The notes under the pieces are model-generated. The model was not told the DNA's origin, searched no databases, and saw only the letters and a list, made by a program, of their open reading frames with translations. From Flavobacterium degerlachei (lineage in GTDB: Bacteria; Bacteroidota; Bacteroidia; Flavobacteriales; Flavobacteriaceae): a stretch of 64,000 nt of DNA. The stretch covers positions 1 to 64,000 of the forward strand of contig NZ_FNMV01000012.1 in NCBI RefSeq assembly GCF_900106645.1, given 5' to 3'. Shown in pieces: positions 1 through 9,259 of the stretch (the stretch's first letter is position 1; each line of letters begins with the position of its first letter). Both the position numbers and the translations under genes were made by a program.

Positions 1-108
1 GTATTATTTGAATTGTATCCTGACATTCAAAAAGCCTATGATTTAGCGCAGGATTTGAGAAACATCTTTGAAAAAACAACCGATAAAATTATAGCGGGTC
101 AATCCTAA
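1..108 (+). pseudogene. Truncated IS transposase, C-terminal fragment (ISAon1/ISL3-like)
   Basis: The frame is open from the first base of the window and ends at TAA (106-108), giving 35 residues. The stretches LFELYPDIQKAYDLAQ and TTDKII resemble a segment of ISAon1-type DDE transposases common in Flavobacterium. In that family roughly 80 further residues normally follow, ending in a conserved Asn/Arg/Ser-rich segment. Nothing like them is seen downstream, so the element appears truncated at its 3' end. The 5' part lies outside the window. The family call is from memory of the motif and is moderate. Confidence 0.5.
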
Positions 109-624
109 AACGTGTGGAGCGACTATAATTAAGTATAGATGTTTGTAATCTTGATGTCAATAATTATACCTTGCTAAGGCTTTTAAATTAGGTTTAAATG
201 GCATTCTGGCGGTAAGTTGGAGCTAGGGTTAACTTTAAGTGGTTCTGGATCAGCTTGAGGTCTTTGCTACTTTAATAGTTCAATATTTCTAGATAATTGT
301 TATTGATTTGTTTTTAATGTCAATTATCGAATTTTGAAAATGCAGTTACGTGAAGAAGTTATAAATTAAGTAAAGGAAAGTCTTGTTTTTATTTAATTGT
401 CGAATACAAAATTTTGTTTTTTTTTGTGATTAGTTGATTTAAATTGAAAGAAAATACATATATCTGTTTTGTATTCAATTCGTTGGGTTTCATTAAGTTT
501 TAAAACTAAAGTATTTCATCGATTTTTGAGGTTAGTTGTCGGATATATTATTTTTAGGTGAAAAGGCTTCTTATATTTGGAGAACCATAAAATTAGTAGG
601 TTAAGTTTATGGTAGATTTGGGGC
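109..624. other. Gene-free AT-rich stretch downstream of the transposase remnant
   Basis: I see no open frame with recognisable coding content, no tRNA and no clear repeat here. With the flanking hairpins the gene-free interval runs to 841. It probably represents decayed insertion-sequence DNA and spacer. Confidence 0.5.
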
Positions 625-654
625 AAAAAAGATGGAAGAGATTCCATCTTTTTT
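625..654. terminator. Perfect hairpin with A/T flanks, bidirectional terminator-like
   Basis: Thirteen bases (AAAAAAGATGGAA, 625-637) pair with 642-654 around a four-base loop, leaving a U-tract on either strand. No intact gene ends here, so it may be left over from the decayed locus upstream. Confidence 0.55.
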
Positions 655-763
655 ATTGGAATAAAGTCAAATAAAAAAAGAATAGTGAAAAGACGAATAG
701 CCTAAGGGTTTATGCGTTTTTTTGATTTAGGGGAGTTATTTAAAATTCTGAAGTGATTACGCG

Positions 764-806
764 TAAAAAAAATAGACAAACCAACTTTTCAGTCAATTTG
801 TCTATT
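764..806 (-). terminator. Rho-independent terminator of sodA
   Basis: AATAGACAAA (771-780) pairs with TTTGTCTATT (797-806). On the minus strand the stem is followed by a run of T (complement of 765-770). It lies 35 bases beyond the sodA stop codon. Confidence 0.75.
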
Positions 807-841
807 CTCTATGTTTTTTAATCTATGTTTTTATGAAAAAA

Positions 842-1450
842 CTATTTCTCAGAAGCATATCTTCTTGAAACTTCAGTCCAATTAATTACGTTGAAAAAAG
901 CTTCAATATAATCAGGTCTTCTATTTTGATAATGCAAATAATATGCATGTTCCCAAACATCCATACCTAAAATTGGAGTTCCTCCACAACCGATTCCCGG
1001 CATTAATGGATTGTCCTGATTTGCTGTTCCACAAACATCTAGTTTTCCTCCTGGATGAACACAAAGCCAAGCCCATCCTGAACCAAATTGCGTAGCACCT
1101 GCTTTACTGAATTTAGCTTTAAACTCTTCAAAAGATCCAAAAGCAGTTTCAATGGCTGTTAGTAAATCTCCAGTAGGAAGTCCACCACCATCAGGAGTCA
1201 TAACAGTCCAGAAAAGATTATGATTATAAAATCCACCACCGTTGTTTCTAACAGCAGTATTTTTCATATCTAGGTTAAGTAGAATATTATCTATCGTTTT
1301 ACCTTCCATGTCAGTACCAGCGATAGCAGCATTAAGGTTAGTAGTATATGCATTATGATGCTTTGTGTGATGAATTTCCATCGTACGTGCATCAATATGA
1401 GGTTCTAATGCGTCATACGCATAAGGTAATTGAGGTAATTCAAAAGCCAT
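842..1450 (-). CDS. sodA: Superoxide dismutase, Fe/Mn family, probably Mn-type
   Basis: This 202-residue protein is full length for the family and converts superoxide to hydrogen peroxide and oxygen in the cytoplasm. The four metal ligands are visible: His27, His77 (FYNHNLFW), Asp164 and His168 in [11 protein letters not shown]. Gln145 in the segment NQDNPLM is the position that distinguishes Mn-type enzymes from Fe-type, which carry the active-site Gln elsewhere. No signal peptide is present. The gene is monocistronic, with its own terminator downstream. Metal preference in Bacteroidota enzymes can be cambialistic, so Mn is an inference. Confidence 0.95.
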   Translation of the reverse strand: MAFELPQLPYAYDALEPHIDARTMEIHHTKHHNAYTTNLNAAIAGTDMEGKTIDNILLNLDMKNTAVRNNGGGFYNHNLFWTVMTPDGGGLPTGDLLTAIETAFGSFEEFKAKFSKAGATQFGSGWAWLCVHPGGKLDVCGTANQDNPLMPGIGCGGTPILGMDVWEHAYYLHYQNRRPDYIEAFFNVINWTEVSRRYASEK

Positions 1451-1745
1451 GATATATTTGTTTAATGATTTATAAAAATTTATTCAAATTTAAACATTTA
1501 ACTTTGTAATTGGAAATTGTATTTAGTTATAATTTCATTAATTAAATTTATAATGTGATTATTTTTGACGTTGATTTCTTTTTTATGCTGATAAAATTAG
1601 TTTAATTTTTGTAAAAAAGACAATATAACTGAACGATCCGGTACTTTGAGTCGGTTGATTAATTATATTATTATGTTAAAGGCAGGAGGAATACGAAGTG
1701 AATTTTCATAGAAATTGCCTAGAGTGCTCAATGTATAGATTGAGG

Positions 1746-2429
1746 TTAGGATTGCGCCATTGCCATGCATACAATGCTAATCGTTGCGCCAGGAATTTTC
1801 AGCAAAGCTCGTGAGCAAGCTTCAAGTGTTGCGCCAGTAGTAATTACGTCATCGATAAGTAGAAAATGTTTGCCGTAATCTTTTTCGGCAAAGGAAACAT
1901 CAAAAACAGATTCAATACCTTCAGTTCTGCCTAAAAGGTTTTTTTTAGATTGTGTTTTTGAATATACTTTTCTTTGCAATATTGAGTCATTATATTTGAT
2001 GTTCAAATCAATGGATAGTGCTTTTCCAAAAGTAGTTACTTGATTGTAGCCTCTTTCTCTATATTTTCTGTCGTGCAAAGGAACTGGGACGATAAAGTCT
2101 ACTGTTTTTAGGGTGGCTATTTCTTTTAAATCTTGAGCGTACCAATGTCCTAGAACCATACCTATTTCTTCGTGTCCTTTGTATTTTAATTTGTGAATTA
2201 GTTCTTGTGCAATTCCCTTTTTATGGAAATATAGGAGTGCCGATGCATATTCTACAGGAATTCTGCCGTAGAACTTTTTGAAAGCTTCGTTATCTGGATT
2301 GATATGTTGATTTGTCAGCGGAATATTGTGTCTACAATGTGTACAAATCACCTTTTCATTCGATGATAATAAGGAGTTACATCCGGCGCAAACTGGAGGG
2401 AAAAATAGATTTATTATGTATTTAAACAT
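1746..2429 (-). CDS. comF: ComF family phosphoribosyltransferase-like protein
   Basis: The 227-residue protein has the two ComF hallmarks. An N-terminal zinc knuckle has cysteines at 14, 17, 29 and 32. A type I phosphoribosyltransferase fold carries the PRPP loop LLIDDVITTGAT at about 190-201 and the conserved VPVPLHDRKYRERGYNQ segment at 114-130. Family members are needed for DNA uptake in naturally competent bacteria, but are present far more widely and their reaction is not settled. It is divergent from glyS and separated from it by 94 bases. Length is normal for the family. Confidence 0.92.
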   Translation of the reverse strand: MFKYIINLFFPPVCAGCNSLLSSNEKVICTHCRHNIPLTNQHINPDNEAFKKFYGRIPVEYASALLYFHKKGIAQELIHKLKYKGHEEIGMVLGHWYAQDLKEIATLKTVDFIVPVPLHDRKYRERGYNQVTTFGKALSIDLNIKYNDSILQRKVYSKTQSKKNLLGRTEGIESVFDVSFAEKDYGKHFLLIDDVITTGATLEACSRALLKIPGATISIVCMAMAQS

Positions 2430-2511
2430 ATAATTGATAATTTATTTATAAAAATATGAAATTCAATGCTTCAAACTTCGGTGATTCTTCTTTTTTTAAG
2501 TTCACTTTTTA

Positions 2512-2519
2512 TATTTTTG
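2512..2519 (+). promoter_or_regulatory. Bacteroidota -7 box (TATTTTTG) of glyS
   Basis: TATTTTTG matches the TAnnTTTG consensus and ends four bases before the glyS ATG. I find no good -33 TTTG at the expected distance. If transcription starts 5-7 bases after the box, the message would be leaderless or nearly so. Confidence 0.5.
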
Positions 2520-2523
2520 CAGT

Positions 2524-4065
2524 ATGGCAAAACAAGAAGATATATTTAAGAATGTAATTTCGCATGCAAAAGAGTACGGATTTATTTTTCCGTCAAGCGA
2601 AATATACGATGGTTTGAGTGCAGTTTATGATTATGCACAAAACGGTGTGGAGTTAAAAAAGAACATACGTGAATATTGGTGGAAATCAATGGTTCAGTTA
2701 AATGATAATATTGTGGGTCTGGACGCATCGATATTGATGCACCCAACGACTTGGAAAGCATCAGGACACGTAGATGCTTTTAATGATCCTTTAATTGATA
2801 ATAAAGATTCAAAAAGAAGATACAGAGCTGACGTTTTGATTGAAGATTATGCTGAAAAGTTAAATGTTAAAGCAATCAAAGAAGTCGAGAAAGCGAGAAT
2901 TCGTTTCGGAGACGCTTTTAACGAAGCTGAGTTTGTAAGTACAAATACAAGAGTTGTAGAATATAAAGCGAAAGAAAGAGAAATTCTTGAGCGATTAGGT
3001 CGTTCTCTTGGTAATGAAGATTTAGAAGATGTAAAAGCACTGATTGAAGAGTTGGAAATAGCTTGTCCTGAGTCAGGTTCTAGAAACTGGACTGAAGTGC
3101 GACAGTTTAACCTAATGTTCGGAACTAAATTAGGAGCCTCTGCAGATACTGCAATGGATCTATATTTACGTCCGGAAACTGCACAAGGTATTTTTGTGAA
3201 TTTCACGAATGTTCAAAAATCTGGGAGAATGAAAGTTCCTTTTGGAATAGCACAAACAGGAAAAGCATTTAGAAATGAGATTGTCGCTAGACAATTTATT
3301 TTCCGTATGCGTGAGTTTGAACAAATGGAAATGCAATTTTTTGTACGTCCAGGTGATGAAATGAAGCATTATGAATTCTGGAAAGAAACAAGACTTAAAT
3401 GGCATTTGTCATTAGGATTGGGTAAAGAAAATTATCGTTTTCATGATCATGAAAAATTAGCCCATTATGCAAATGCAGCGGCTGATATTGAGTTTGATTT
3501 TCCTTTTGGATTCAAAGAATTGGAAGGGATTCACTCTCGTACTGATTTTGATTTAAAAGCACACGAGAAATTCTCAGGAAGAAAATTACAGTATTTTGAT
3601 GCTGAATTGAATCAAAACTATGTTCCTTATGTAGTGGAGACATCTGTAGGTTTAGATAGAATGTTCTTGGCAGTTTTTGCAACTTCTTTGAAAGAAGAAA
3701 CGTTAGAAGATGGTTCAACTAGAACGGTTCTTAAGCTGCCTTCGGTCCTTGCTCCTACAAAGGCGGCAGTTTTACCATTGGTTAAGAAGGACGGTCTGCC
3801 TGATATTGCACATAAAATCATTGAAGATTTAAAATGGGATTTCAATGTCGCTTATGATGAAAAAGATGCAGTTGGTCGTCGTTATAGAAGACAGGATGCG
3901 TTAGGGACTCCATTTTGTATTACTGTAGATCATCAAACAATAGAAGATCAAACGGTAACAATTCGTCATAGAGATACAATGAAGCAAGACCGTGTTAAAA
4001 TATCGGAATTGAAAGCTATTATTGACAATGAAGTTTCGATGAAAAACTGGTTAATGAAAATGTAA
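2524..4065 (+). CDS. glyS: Glycyl-tRNA synthetase, dimeric single-chain type
   Basis: The 513-residue class II synthetase charges tRNA-Gly. It is the homodimeric (eukaryote/Gram-positive-like) form, not the alpha2-beta2 form of Escherichia coli. The N-terminal FPSSEIYDGLSAVYDY segment, motif 2 around FRNEI and motif 3 (GLDRMFLAVF) near the C-terminal third are all present. They are followed by an anticodon-binding domain ending in the family's usual position. The gene is monocistronic. It ends at a bidirectional hairpin shared with the convergent gene downstream. Confidence 0.97.
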   Translation: MAKQEDIFKNVISHAKEYGFIFPSSEIYDGLSAVYDYAQNGVELKKNIREYWWKSMVQLNDNIVGLDASILMHPTTWKASGHVDAFNDPLIDNKDSKRRYRADVLIEDYAEKLNVKAIKEVEKARIRFGDAFNEAEFVSTNTRVVEYKAKEREILERLGRSLGNEDLEDVKALIEELEIACPESGSRNWTEVRQFNLMFGTKLGASADTAMDLYLRPETAQGIFVNFTNVQKSGRMKVPFGIAQTGKAFRNEIVARQFIFRMREFEQMEMQFFVRPGDEMKHYEFWKETRLKWHLSLGLGKENYRFHDHEKLAHYANAAADIEFDFPFGFKELEGIHSRTDFDLKAHEKFSGRKLQYFDAELNQNYVPYVVETSVGLDRMFLAVFATSLKEETLEDGSTRTVLKLPSVLAPTKAAVLPLVKKDGLPDIAHKIIEDLKWDFNVAYDEKDAVGRRYRRQDALGTPFCITVDHQTIEDQTVTIRHRDTMKQDRVKISELKAIIDNEVSMKNWLMKM

Positions 4066-4086
4066 TCACACTATTATATTATAAAT

Positions 4087-4117
4087 AAAAAATGCTTCTC
4101 GACGAGAAGCATTTTTT
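4087..4117. terminator. Bidirectional terminator between glyS and a convergent gene
   Basis: A 15-bp perfect inverted repeat (4087-4101 with 4103-4117) contains the core TGCTTCTCG/CGAGAAGCA and has A/T tails on both sides. It sits between two convergent stop codons. Confidence 0.85.
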
Positions 4118-4119
4118 AT

Positions 4120-4650
4120 TTAAAATCGATATCCAAGTGTTATTCCACCTCGACCTACAACTTCAGGGCTATTGCTGTTGAATAAATTCCTTCCAATACC
4201 AGCGTTTATTTCAAAAACGAATCCTCTTTTTTGTGTCCATTTTGCACCTAAGCCAAAACCTAGAGCAATATCTGTGAAGTTTTTTCCTTCTACAGTATAA
4301 TAGCCTTGATTTACTGAATCGTATTCTGAATAGCTTCCTGTGTTTCCCGAATTGATCATTCCGAAGCCTTCAACAAAAAAACCAGCTGCTGTTTTTTTGC
4401 CAAAATAAGATCGGTAGTATGGCGTTAAACTAAATTCAGTGTCAAAATCGTCCTCCTTAACAAAAAACAATGAAACTCCTAATCCAGAATCTTCGTTTAT
4501 CAATCGTTCGTATGTAATTTCTCCAGCACCTAATACTAAGAAAAGTACATTCCCTTTTAATTCATTTCTTTTGAAATCGATTGTTTCTTTTTCTTGGCTA
4601 AATCCAGATATAAAAGAAGATAAGCAAATTAGAATAAATAATTTTTTCAT
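4120..4650 (-). CDS. Small predicted outer-membrane beta-barrel protein
   Basis: The 176-residue product starts with a clear Sec signal peptide (MKKLFILICLSSFISGFSQ). Alternating hydrophobic and aromatic segments with glycine turns follow (for example LGFGLGAKWT and GRGGITLGYRF). It ends in an aromatic residue (YRF), the usual outer-membrane barrel insertion signal. It resembles the DUF3575-like outer-membrane proteins of Bacteroidota, but I cannot assign a function. The gene stands alone and its promoter region is long and featureless. Confidence 0.7.
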   Translation of the reverse strand: MKKLFILICLSSFISGFSQEKETIDFKRNELKGNVLFLVLGAGEITYERLINEDSGLGVSLFFVKEDDFDTEFSLTPYYRSYFGKKTAAGFFVEGFGMINSGNTGSYSEYDSVNQGYYTVEGKNFTDIALGFGLGAKWTQKRGFVFEINAGIGRNLFNSNSPEVVGRGGITLGYRF

Positions 4651-5124
4651 AGAATTAGTTTTTTGTATAAAAGTAAGATAAATTTGTAAAAATAGTACTT
4701 TTCAAATTTAATTTAATATTGGCCAATTTGGAAGACTATTAGTTAGTGTGTCCTGCCTTCTCCTTAAGTAATCCCTGTGCGAAAAGGATTGTTGGTACGA
4801 CACGAAAAGTTTTTAATGAATGATTTACGAAATGAATTTAATTTGGGCTTTCTTTTGTGACAGCTGCGCATGCATTTTATCGGATTTATTTGCATTTCAT
4901 CTTAATGTATCAACATTTGTTAAAAACATATTAACATCTTCTGTAAAGAATACTCTAATCGTGTACTTTTAATTTGTTAAGTAAGGATAAACGATTGGTT
5001 TTTAAAACAATAATCGGGTGTTTTTATGCGATTAGTTTCCCAAAACTACCTTGAACTTTTAATTTTTTGATGTAAACCTGCTTCAAGAATATGATAATAT
5101 GCCTAACAATTAGGAGAGCCATTG
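4651..5124. other. Long divergent intergenic region, no gene recognised
   Basis: This 474-base region separates a minus-strand outer-membrane gene from the LytTR regulator. It is AT-rich from about 4900 onward. I see no tRNA, repeat copy or strong TAnnTTTG promoter. A purine-rich AGGAGA (5112-5117) precedes the downstream ATG. Confidence 0.5.
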
Positions 5125-5940
5125 ATGAACTATTCGTACATTATTATTGACGACGATCAAGAAAGTGTTTTGAAAACAAAGGCCATGGCTGATAGTTTTT
5201 CGGAGCTGGAGTTCGTAGCTTCGGCTACCAATTATCAAGATGGTTTGAATCTTATATTAGAGCACACTCCTCAATTAGTTTTTCTCGAAATTGATCCCGC
5301 CGATAAAAAAAGCAAATTATCATTAGCACTTATTAATGAGCTGTATCGCTATCTGAAAGTTGTGCCAAAGATTATTGTTACTACTAATAAAAAAGATCTG
5401 GCTTTTGAAGCAATACAATATGAGGTTACGGATTATATACTGAAGCCGTTAGCTAGAATTGATTTTGTGAAATTGGTTTTAAAATTGAACAAATCAAATA
5501 GTGAGCATGAAATTAATTCAGCGAAGCAATCATTTGTTTCTAACGAAATTTCAAAAAAGGCAGAGCCTCAGGAAATAGTCAATAAGGATAAACCGTTAAT
5601 ATTATGTATAAAATCCTATGGTGACTATAGGTATATTGATGCAAAAGACATTTCCTACTTACAAGCGGATAATAACTCCACCGACATTCATTTAAGCAAC
5701 GGAGAGATGATCACTGCGTTTAAGACATTGAAACACTTTGAAAGCGTATTGACCTATCCTTTTATTAGAATTCACAATAGCTATATTGTGAATCGTACAT
5801 ACATTTCTAGAATTCACAACGGTAACTCTGTGTGTTATATTAAAAATACCACAACAAAACTTCCCTTTTCCAAAACATATAAGGTAAATATAGACCTTAT
5901 TATTAGTGAGTTTTCAAACGAAAATTACCTGGAAATCTAA
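5125..5940 (+). CDS. LytTR-type response regulator with altered receiver (Glu at the phosphosite)
   Basis: The 271-residue protein has an N-terminal receiver domain (about 1-125) and a C-terminal LytTR DNA-binding domain (about 155-260, with IHNSYIVNRTYISRI). The acidic pocket (DDD at 9-11), the switch Thr and the DYILKPL lysine are kept. The phosphoacceptor position in QLVFLEID is Glu55 instead of Asp, so the receiver may be phosphorylation-independent or locked. A TTG at 5122 is in frame, but the ATG at 5125 follows a purine-rich AGGAGA by seven bases and is preferred. No kinase gene is adjacent. The next two-component pair lies 0.6 kb downstream. Confidence 0.85.
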   Translation: MNYSYIIIDDDQESVLKTKAMADSFSELEFVASATNYQDGLNLILEHTPQLVFLEIDPADKKSKLSLALINELYRYLKVVPKIIVTTNKKDLAFEAIQYEVTDYILKPLARIDFVKLVLKLNKSNSEHEINSAKQSFVSNEISKKAEPQEIVNKDKPLILCIKSYGDYRYIDAKDISYLQADNNSTDIHLSNGEMITAFKTLKHFESVLTYPFIRIHNSYIVNRTYISRIHNGNSVCYIKNTTTKLPFSKTYKVNIDLIISEFSNENYLEI

Positions 5941-6121
5941 AATCCATCCATTCACATTGATTTGGTAGTCATTCACTATCAGACGATTACATTCTACCAT
6001 TTAAGCTTTATTTTGTAAGAAAAATAGAAGGATGCTATGTAGTTTTACATCGTGGTACTGCAATAACAGCAAGATCATTAATTAATGTAAAACAAAAAAA
6101 TTAACATAAAAATCCCCTATT

Positions 6122-6391
6122 ATGAAAAAAGCAATCTACACAATCAGTTTATTCTCTTTAATGATGATCTTAACTTCATTTACTACTACTACAGAAACAA
6201 ATAACGATACTAATTTAAACATTGTAGGGCAAAATGCTGCAGGTGGAAATGTAAAAGTAGATATCGTTGGGCAAAATGCTGCAGGAGGTAATGTGAAAGT
6301 AGATATTGTGGGACAAAATGCTGCAGGAGGAAATGTCAAAGTGGATATCGTAGGACAAAATGCCGCAGGAGGAAATGTCAAAGTGGACTAA
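6122..6391 (+). CDS. Small secreted protein of four identical 14-residue repeats
   Basis: The 89-residue product has a signal peptide (MKKAIYTISLFSLMMILTSF) and a short Thr/Asn-rich spacer. Four exact copies of IVGQNAAGGNVKVD follow, with the last copy ending at the stop codon. The DNA units are 42 bases each (6221-6262, 6263-6304, 6305-6346, 6347-6388). They differ only at synonymous sites, so the peptide repeat is under selection or was recently amplified. The function is unknown. The Gly/Asn/Gln-rich beta-prone repeat would suit a surface fibre or matrix peptide, but that is a guess. It precedes a sensor kinase operon and has its own terminator. Confidence 0.75.
   Translation: MKKAIYTISLFSLMMILTSFTTTTETNNDTNLNIVGQNAAGGNVKVDIVGQNAAGGNVKVDIVGQNAAGGNVKVDIVGQNAAGGNVKVD
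6221..6388 (+). repeat. Four tandem 42-bp coding repeats
   Basis: Four in-frame units each encode the same 14 residues. The nucleotide copies vary at third positions (for example GTAGGG, GTTGGG, GTGGGA, GTAGGA), which shows they are not a fresh duplication. Confidence 0.9.
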
Positions 6392-6420
6392 AAAGAAACT
6401 CTTATAATAAAATATATTTA

Positions 6421-6450
6421 GGCTGTCAATTTATTTGATAGCCTTTTTTT
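6421..6450 (+). terminator. Terminator after the repeat-protein gene
   Basis: GGCTGTCAA (6421-6429) pairs with TTGATAGCC (6435-6443), with one G-T wobble, and is followed by seven T residues. Confidence 0.8.
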
Positions 6451-6499
6451 ATGTCAATAGTTTTATTTTACTATTTTTGGTAAAACATATTAATGGCTA

Positions 6500-8557
6500 T
6501 TGAAAAATAAATACCACATACTTCTATTGTTTTTTATGCTATTTGTTTTTTTTGGTTGTTCCAAAAAGAAAATAGACGGCGTGTTTGTTACTTCTTCAGA
6601 AGACAGTCTTTCTATTTACTTTACATTAGCTAACGATTTTAGTTTGGCTAAAGAGAAAAGACTCTCGTTTACTCAAAAAGCATTTAATGTAGTTATCAAT
6701 AAGGACAATGATTCTGTCAATAGAGTAAACCTGTTTAAAGTTGCCAATCGTTATTATAACATCAACGATTGGAATGCATTTAATAAAACGGTGCACATTG
6801 TATTAGAGAAATCAGAAAGTGCTAAGGATACTCTAAATGTGATAAAGGCCTATACCTATTTAGGAGACTATTATGAGTCACAAGCAATTCTGGACAGCTC
6901 TTTTCAGTTTTATTATAAGGCAGAAAAAATGTATGCAAACCTAGGGGATAATTTAAATTTAGGAAAAACACTCATTAATAAAGCAACTTTGCAGTTTAAA
7001 GCGGGTGATTTTTTTGGTTCCGAAAAATCTGTTTTTAATGTATTACGAATTATCAAAGATGAGAAAAAGGCAAATAATATTATATACGATGCTTATAACC
7101 TTTTAGGTATTACCTACGGTGAATTGGGACAATTTGAGAACGCAATTGCTTACCATAATAAAGCATTGCTAATTAGTGATGATGAAACAATACCCAAAGT
7201 ATTTCAGTCAAAAGCTACGACCTATAATAATATTGGGGTTCTATATCTTACTTCGAAAAAATATCTGTTAGCAAAAAAGTATTTTTTGAAAGGGTTGGAG
7301 CAAATTAACCTCAAGGTTCAAAAACCTTACGTTTATGCTATGCTAGTGGATAATTTGGCCTATTCTAAATTTAAATTGAATGACGCAAATGAGTTGCCTC
7401 AACTGTTTTATGATTCATTAAAATTGAGTGACAGTCTTCAGTTAACAACGGGTATGTTTGTAACTAAACTTCATCTATCAGAATATTTTCATTCTAATAA
7501 TAATACAATCAAAGCTATACAATATTCTAAAGAGGCTCTTTTGTTGTCAAGAACAACAAATAATCCTAGGGATGCTTTAAGTGCTTTGAAGCAACTTTCA
7601 ATTATTGAGCCTAAAAAGGCTTCTATTTATACGAAGGAGTATATTCAAATAAATGAAAACTTGCAAAAAGCAGAACGTGCAATGGGTGATAAATTTTCCC
7701 GTATTGAATATGAAACTGATCGAATAAAAACGGAGAATTCTAGTTTAGAGGTTCAAAATAGGAATTTGGTTTATGTTTTTAGTGCATTAACTATCTTAGG
7801 TTTGTTTTTGTATATCATAAAAGCTCAGAAAACTAAAAATAGGGAACTATTATATAAGCAGCAACAGCAGAAGGCTAATGAGGATATTTATAATTTAATG
7901 ATTTCTCAACAAAATACGATTGAAACCAATAGGGTAAAGGAGAAAAAAAGAGTGGCACAAGAACTACATGATGGTGTTTTGGGTAGGCTGTTTGGAGTGC
8001 GGATGAACTTGGATGGTTTAAATAATTTTCAAGATGAGATGGCTATTAATCAAAGGATTAATTATTTGTCTGAATTAAAAAACATTGAACAGGATATTCG
8101 TGAAATTTCTCATGACCTAAATAGAGAAAAATCCGAATTAATTAATAACTTCGTAGCTATAGTAGATAATCTATTTGAAGAACAAAGAAATACATTTCCA
8201 TCGAAATTAGTCTCAGTAATAGATCGTAGGATAAAATGGGAAAGAATGGTCAACTCTGTGAAGATTAATTTATTCCGAATTATGCAGGAATCGCTTCAAA
8301 ATATTAATAAATATGCAAAAGCAGATTTAATTACTATTGAAGTAAAAAGACAAGAGGATGATTTGCTTTTGGTGATTACTGATAATGGTATTGGATTTAA
8401 TTCTAAGACGAAAAAGAAAGGAATAGGAATACAGAATATGCTTTCGCGAACTAAGGAATGCCATGGTTTATTTAATATCAAGTCTAAAAAAGGAGAAGGC
8501 ACGGTTATTACTGTTACCTTACCAATAGAACAAAAACAAAAACAAATACCTTCATAA
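6500..8557 (+). CDS. TPR-containing sensor histidine kinase (NarX/DesK type) with lipobox
   Basis: The 685-residue protein begins with a lipoprotein-like signal whose lipobox (VFFGC) puts Cys20 at the mature end. A helical TPR region (about 60-370), a coiled stretch and one membrane helix (about 423-442) follow. The cytoplasmic kinase core has the phospho-His at 490 in the segment AQELHDGVLGRLFG. The ATP-binding domain shows an N box (ESLQNINKYA), DNGIGFN and GIGIQNMLSR. The start is a TTG at 6500, because the first ATG is inside the signal sequence. It is followed after one base by its response regulator, so the two form an operon. The signal sensed is unknown. Confidence 0.88.
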   Translation: MKNKYHILLLFFMLFVFFGCSKKKIDGVFVTSSEDSLSIYFTLANDFSLAKEKRLSFTQKAFNVVINKDNDSVNRVNLFKVANRYYNINDWNAFNKTVHIVLEKSESAKDTLNVIKAYTYLGDYYESQAILDSSFQFYYKAEKMYANLGDNLNLGKTLINKATLQFKAGDFFGSEKSVFNVLRIIKDEKKANNIIYDAYNLLGITYGELGQFENAIAYHNKALLISDDETIPKVFQSKATTYNNIGVLYLTSKKYLLAKKYFLKGLEQINLKVQKPYVYAMLVDNLAYSKFKLNDANELPQLFYDSLKLSDSLQLTTGMFVTKLHLSEYFHSNNNTIKAIQYSKEALLLSRTTNNPRDALSALKQLSIIEPKKASIYTKEYIQINENLQKAERAMGDKFSRIEYETDRIKTENSSLEVQNRNLVYVFSALTILGLFLYIIKAQKTKNRELLYKQQQQKANEDIYNLMISQQNTIETNRVKEKKRVAQELHDGVLGRLFGVRMNLDGLNNFQDEMAINQRINYLSELKNIEQDIREISHDLNREKSELINNFVAIVDNLFEEQRNTFPSKLVSVIDRRIKWERMVNSVKINLFRIMQESLQNINKYAKADLITIEVKRQEDDLLLVITDNGIGFNSKTKKKGIGIQNMLSRTKECHGLFNIKSKKGEGTVITVTLPIEQKQKQIPS

Positions 8558-8558
8558 A

Positions 8559-9251
8559 ATGACAACGGATTCGGCTGCCCCAACGACCATAAAGAATAAC
8601 ATACTAATTGTAGACGATCACCCTTTTATTATACAAGGATATAAAAATGCAATTACAAGATACAATCCTAATAAGTATGAGTTTATAATATCTGAAGCAA
8701 AGGATTGCGAGTCAGCATATAATGTGATTACAGATGCTGATACTGTACCTTTTGATATAGCTTTTTTGGATATTAGTATGCCCCCTTATGAAGAAAAAGG
8801 ACTTTATTCAGGTGAAGATTTGGCAAAATTGATTTTAGATACGATGCCTAATTGCAAGGTTATTTTGCTTACTATGTTCACCGAATTTTTAAAGATAAAA
8901 ACAATCATAAAAAACATTAATCCTCATGGATTAGTGATCAAAAATGATTTGACATTTGATGAGTTATTGTTCGCCTTCGATAAGGTGATCAAAAACGAGC
9001 AATATTATAGCCAATCTGTTGTAAAAATGCTGGAATCTCAAGAAGAGACTATAGAGATTGATTTATTTGACAAACAAATTTTGTTTCATTTATCAAAAGG
9101 GACAAAGACAAAAGATATTCCACAATACATTCCTATATCATTAAACGCGATTGAAGTTCGTAAGTTAAACCTTAAGGTATTATTAAAATTAACTGATGGG
9201 AGCGATATAGATTTAGTGCGTGAAGCCAGAAATATTGGATTATTATTTTAA
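8559..9251 (+). CDS. Response regulator, NarL/LuxR-like, partner of the upstream kinase
   Basis: The 230-residue protein has a receiver domain with DD (19-20), phosphoacceptor Asp71 in AFLDISMPP and a conserved Lys near 121 (VIKND). The C-terminal part (about 160-230, FDKQILFHLSKGTKTKDIP) is a divergent LuxR-type HTH. The start codon lies one base after the kinase stop, which supports translational coupling and a functional pair. The gene ends at a strong shared hairpin. Confidence 0.85.
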   Translation: MTTDSAAPTTIKNNILIVDDHPFIIQGYKNAITRYNPNKYEFIISEAKDCESAYNVITDADTVPFDIAFLDISMPPYEEKGLYSGEDLAKLILDTMPNCKVILLTMFTEFLKIKTIIKNINPHGLVIKNDLTFDELLFAFDKVIKNEQYYSQSVVKMLESQEETIEIDLFDKQILFHLSKGTKTKDIPQYIPISLNAIEVRKLNLKVLLKLTDGSDIDLVREARNIGLLF

Positions 9252-9259
9252 CAAAAAGA

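Noticed and set aside
6136..6381. Minus-strand frame over the 42-bp repeats
   Set aside because: It is a shadow of the repeats. The plus strand has the signal peptide and synonymous drift.
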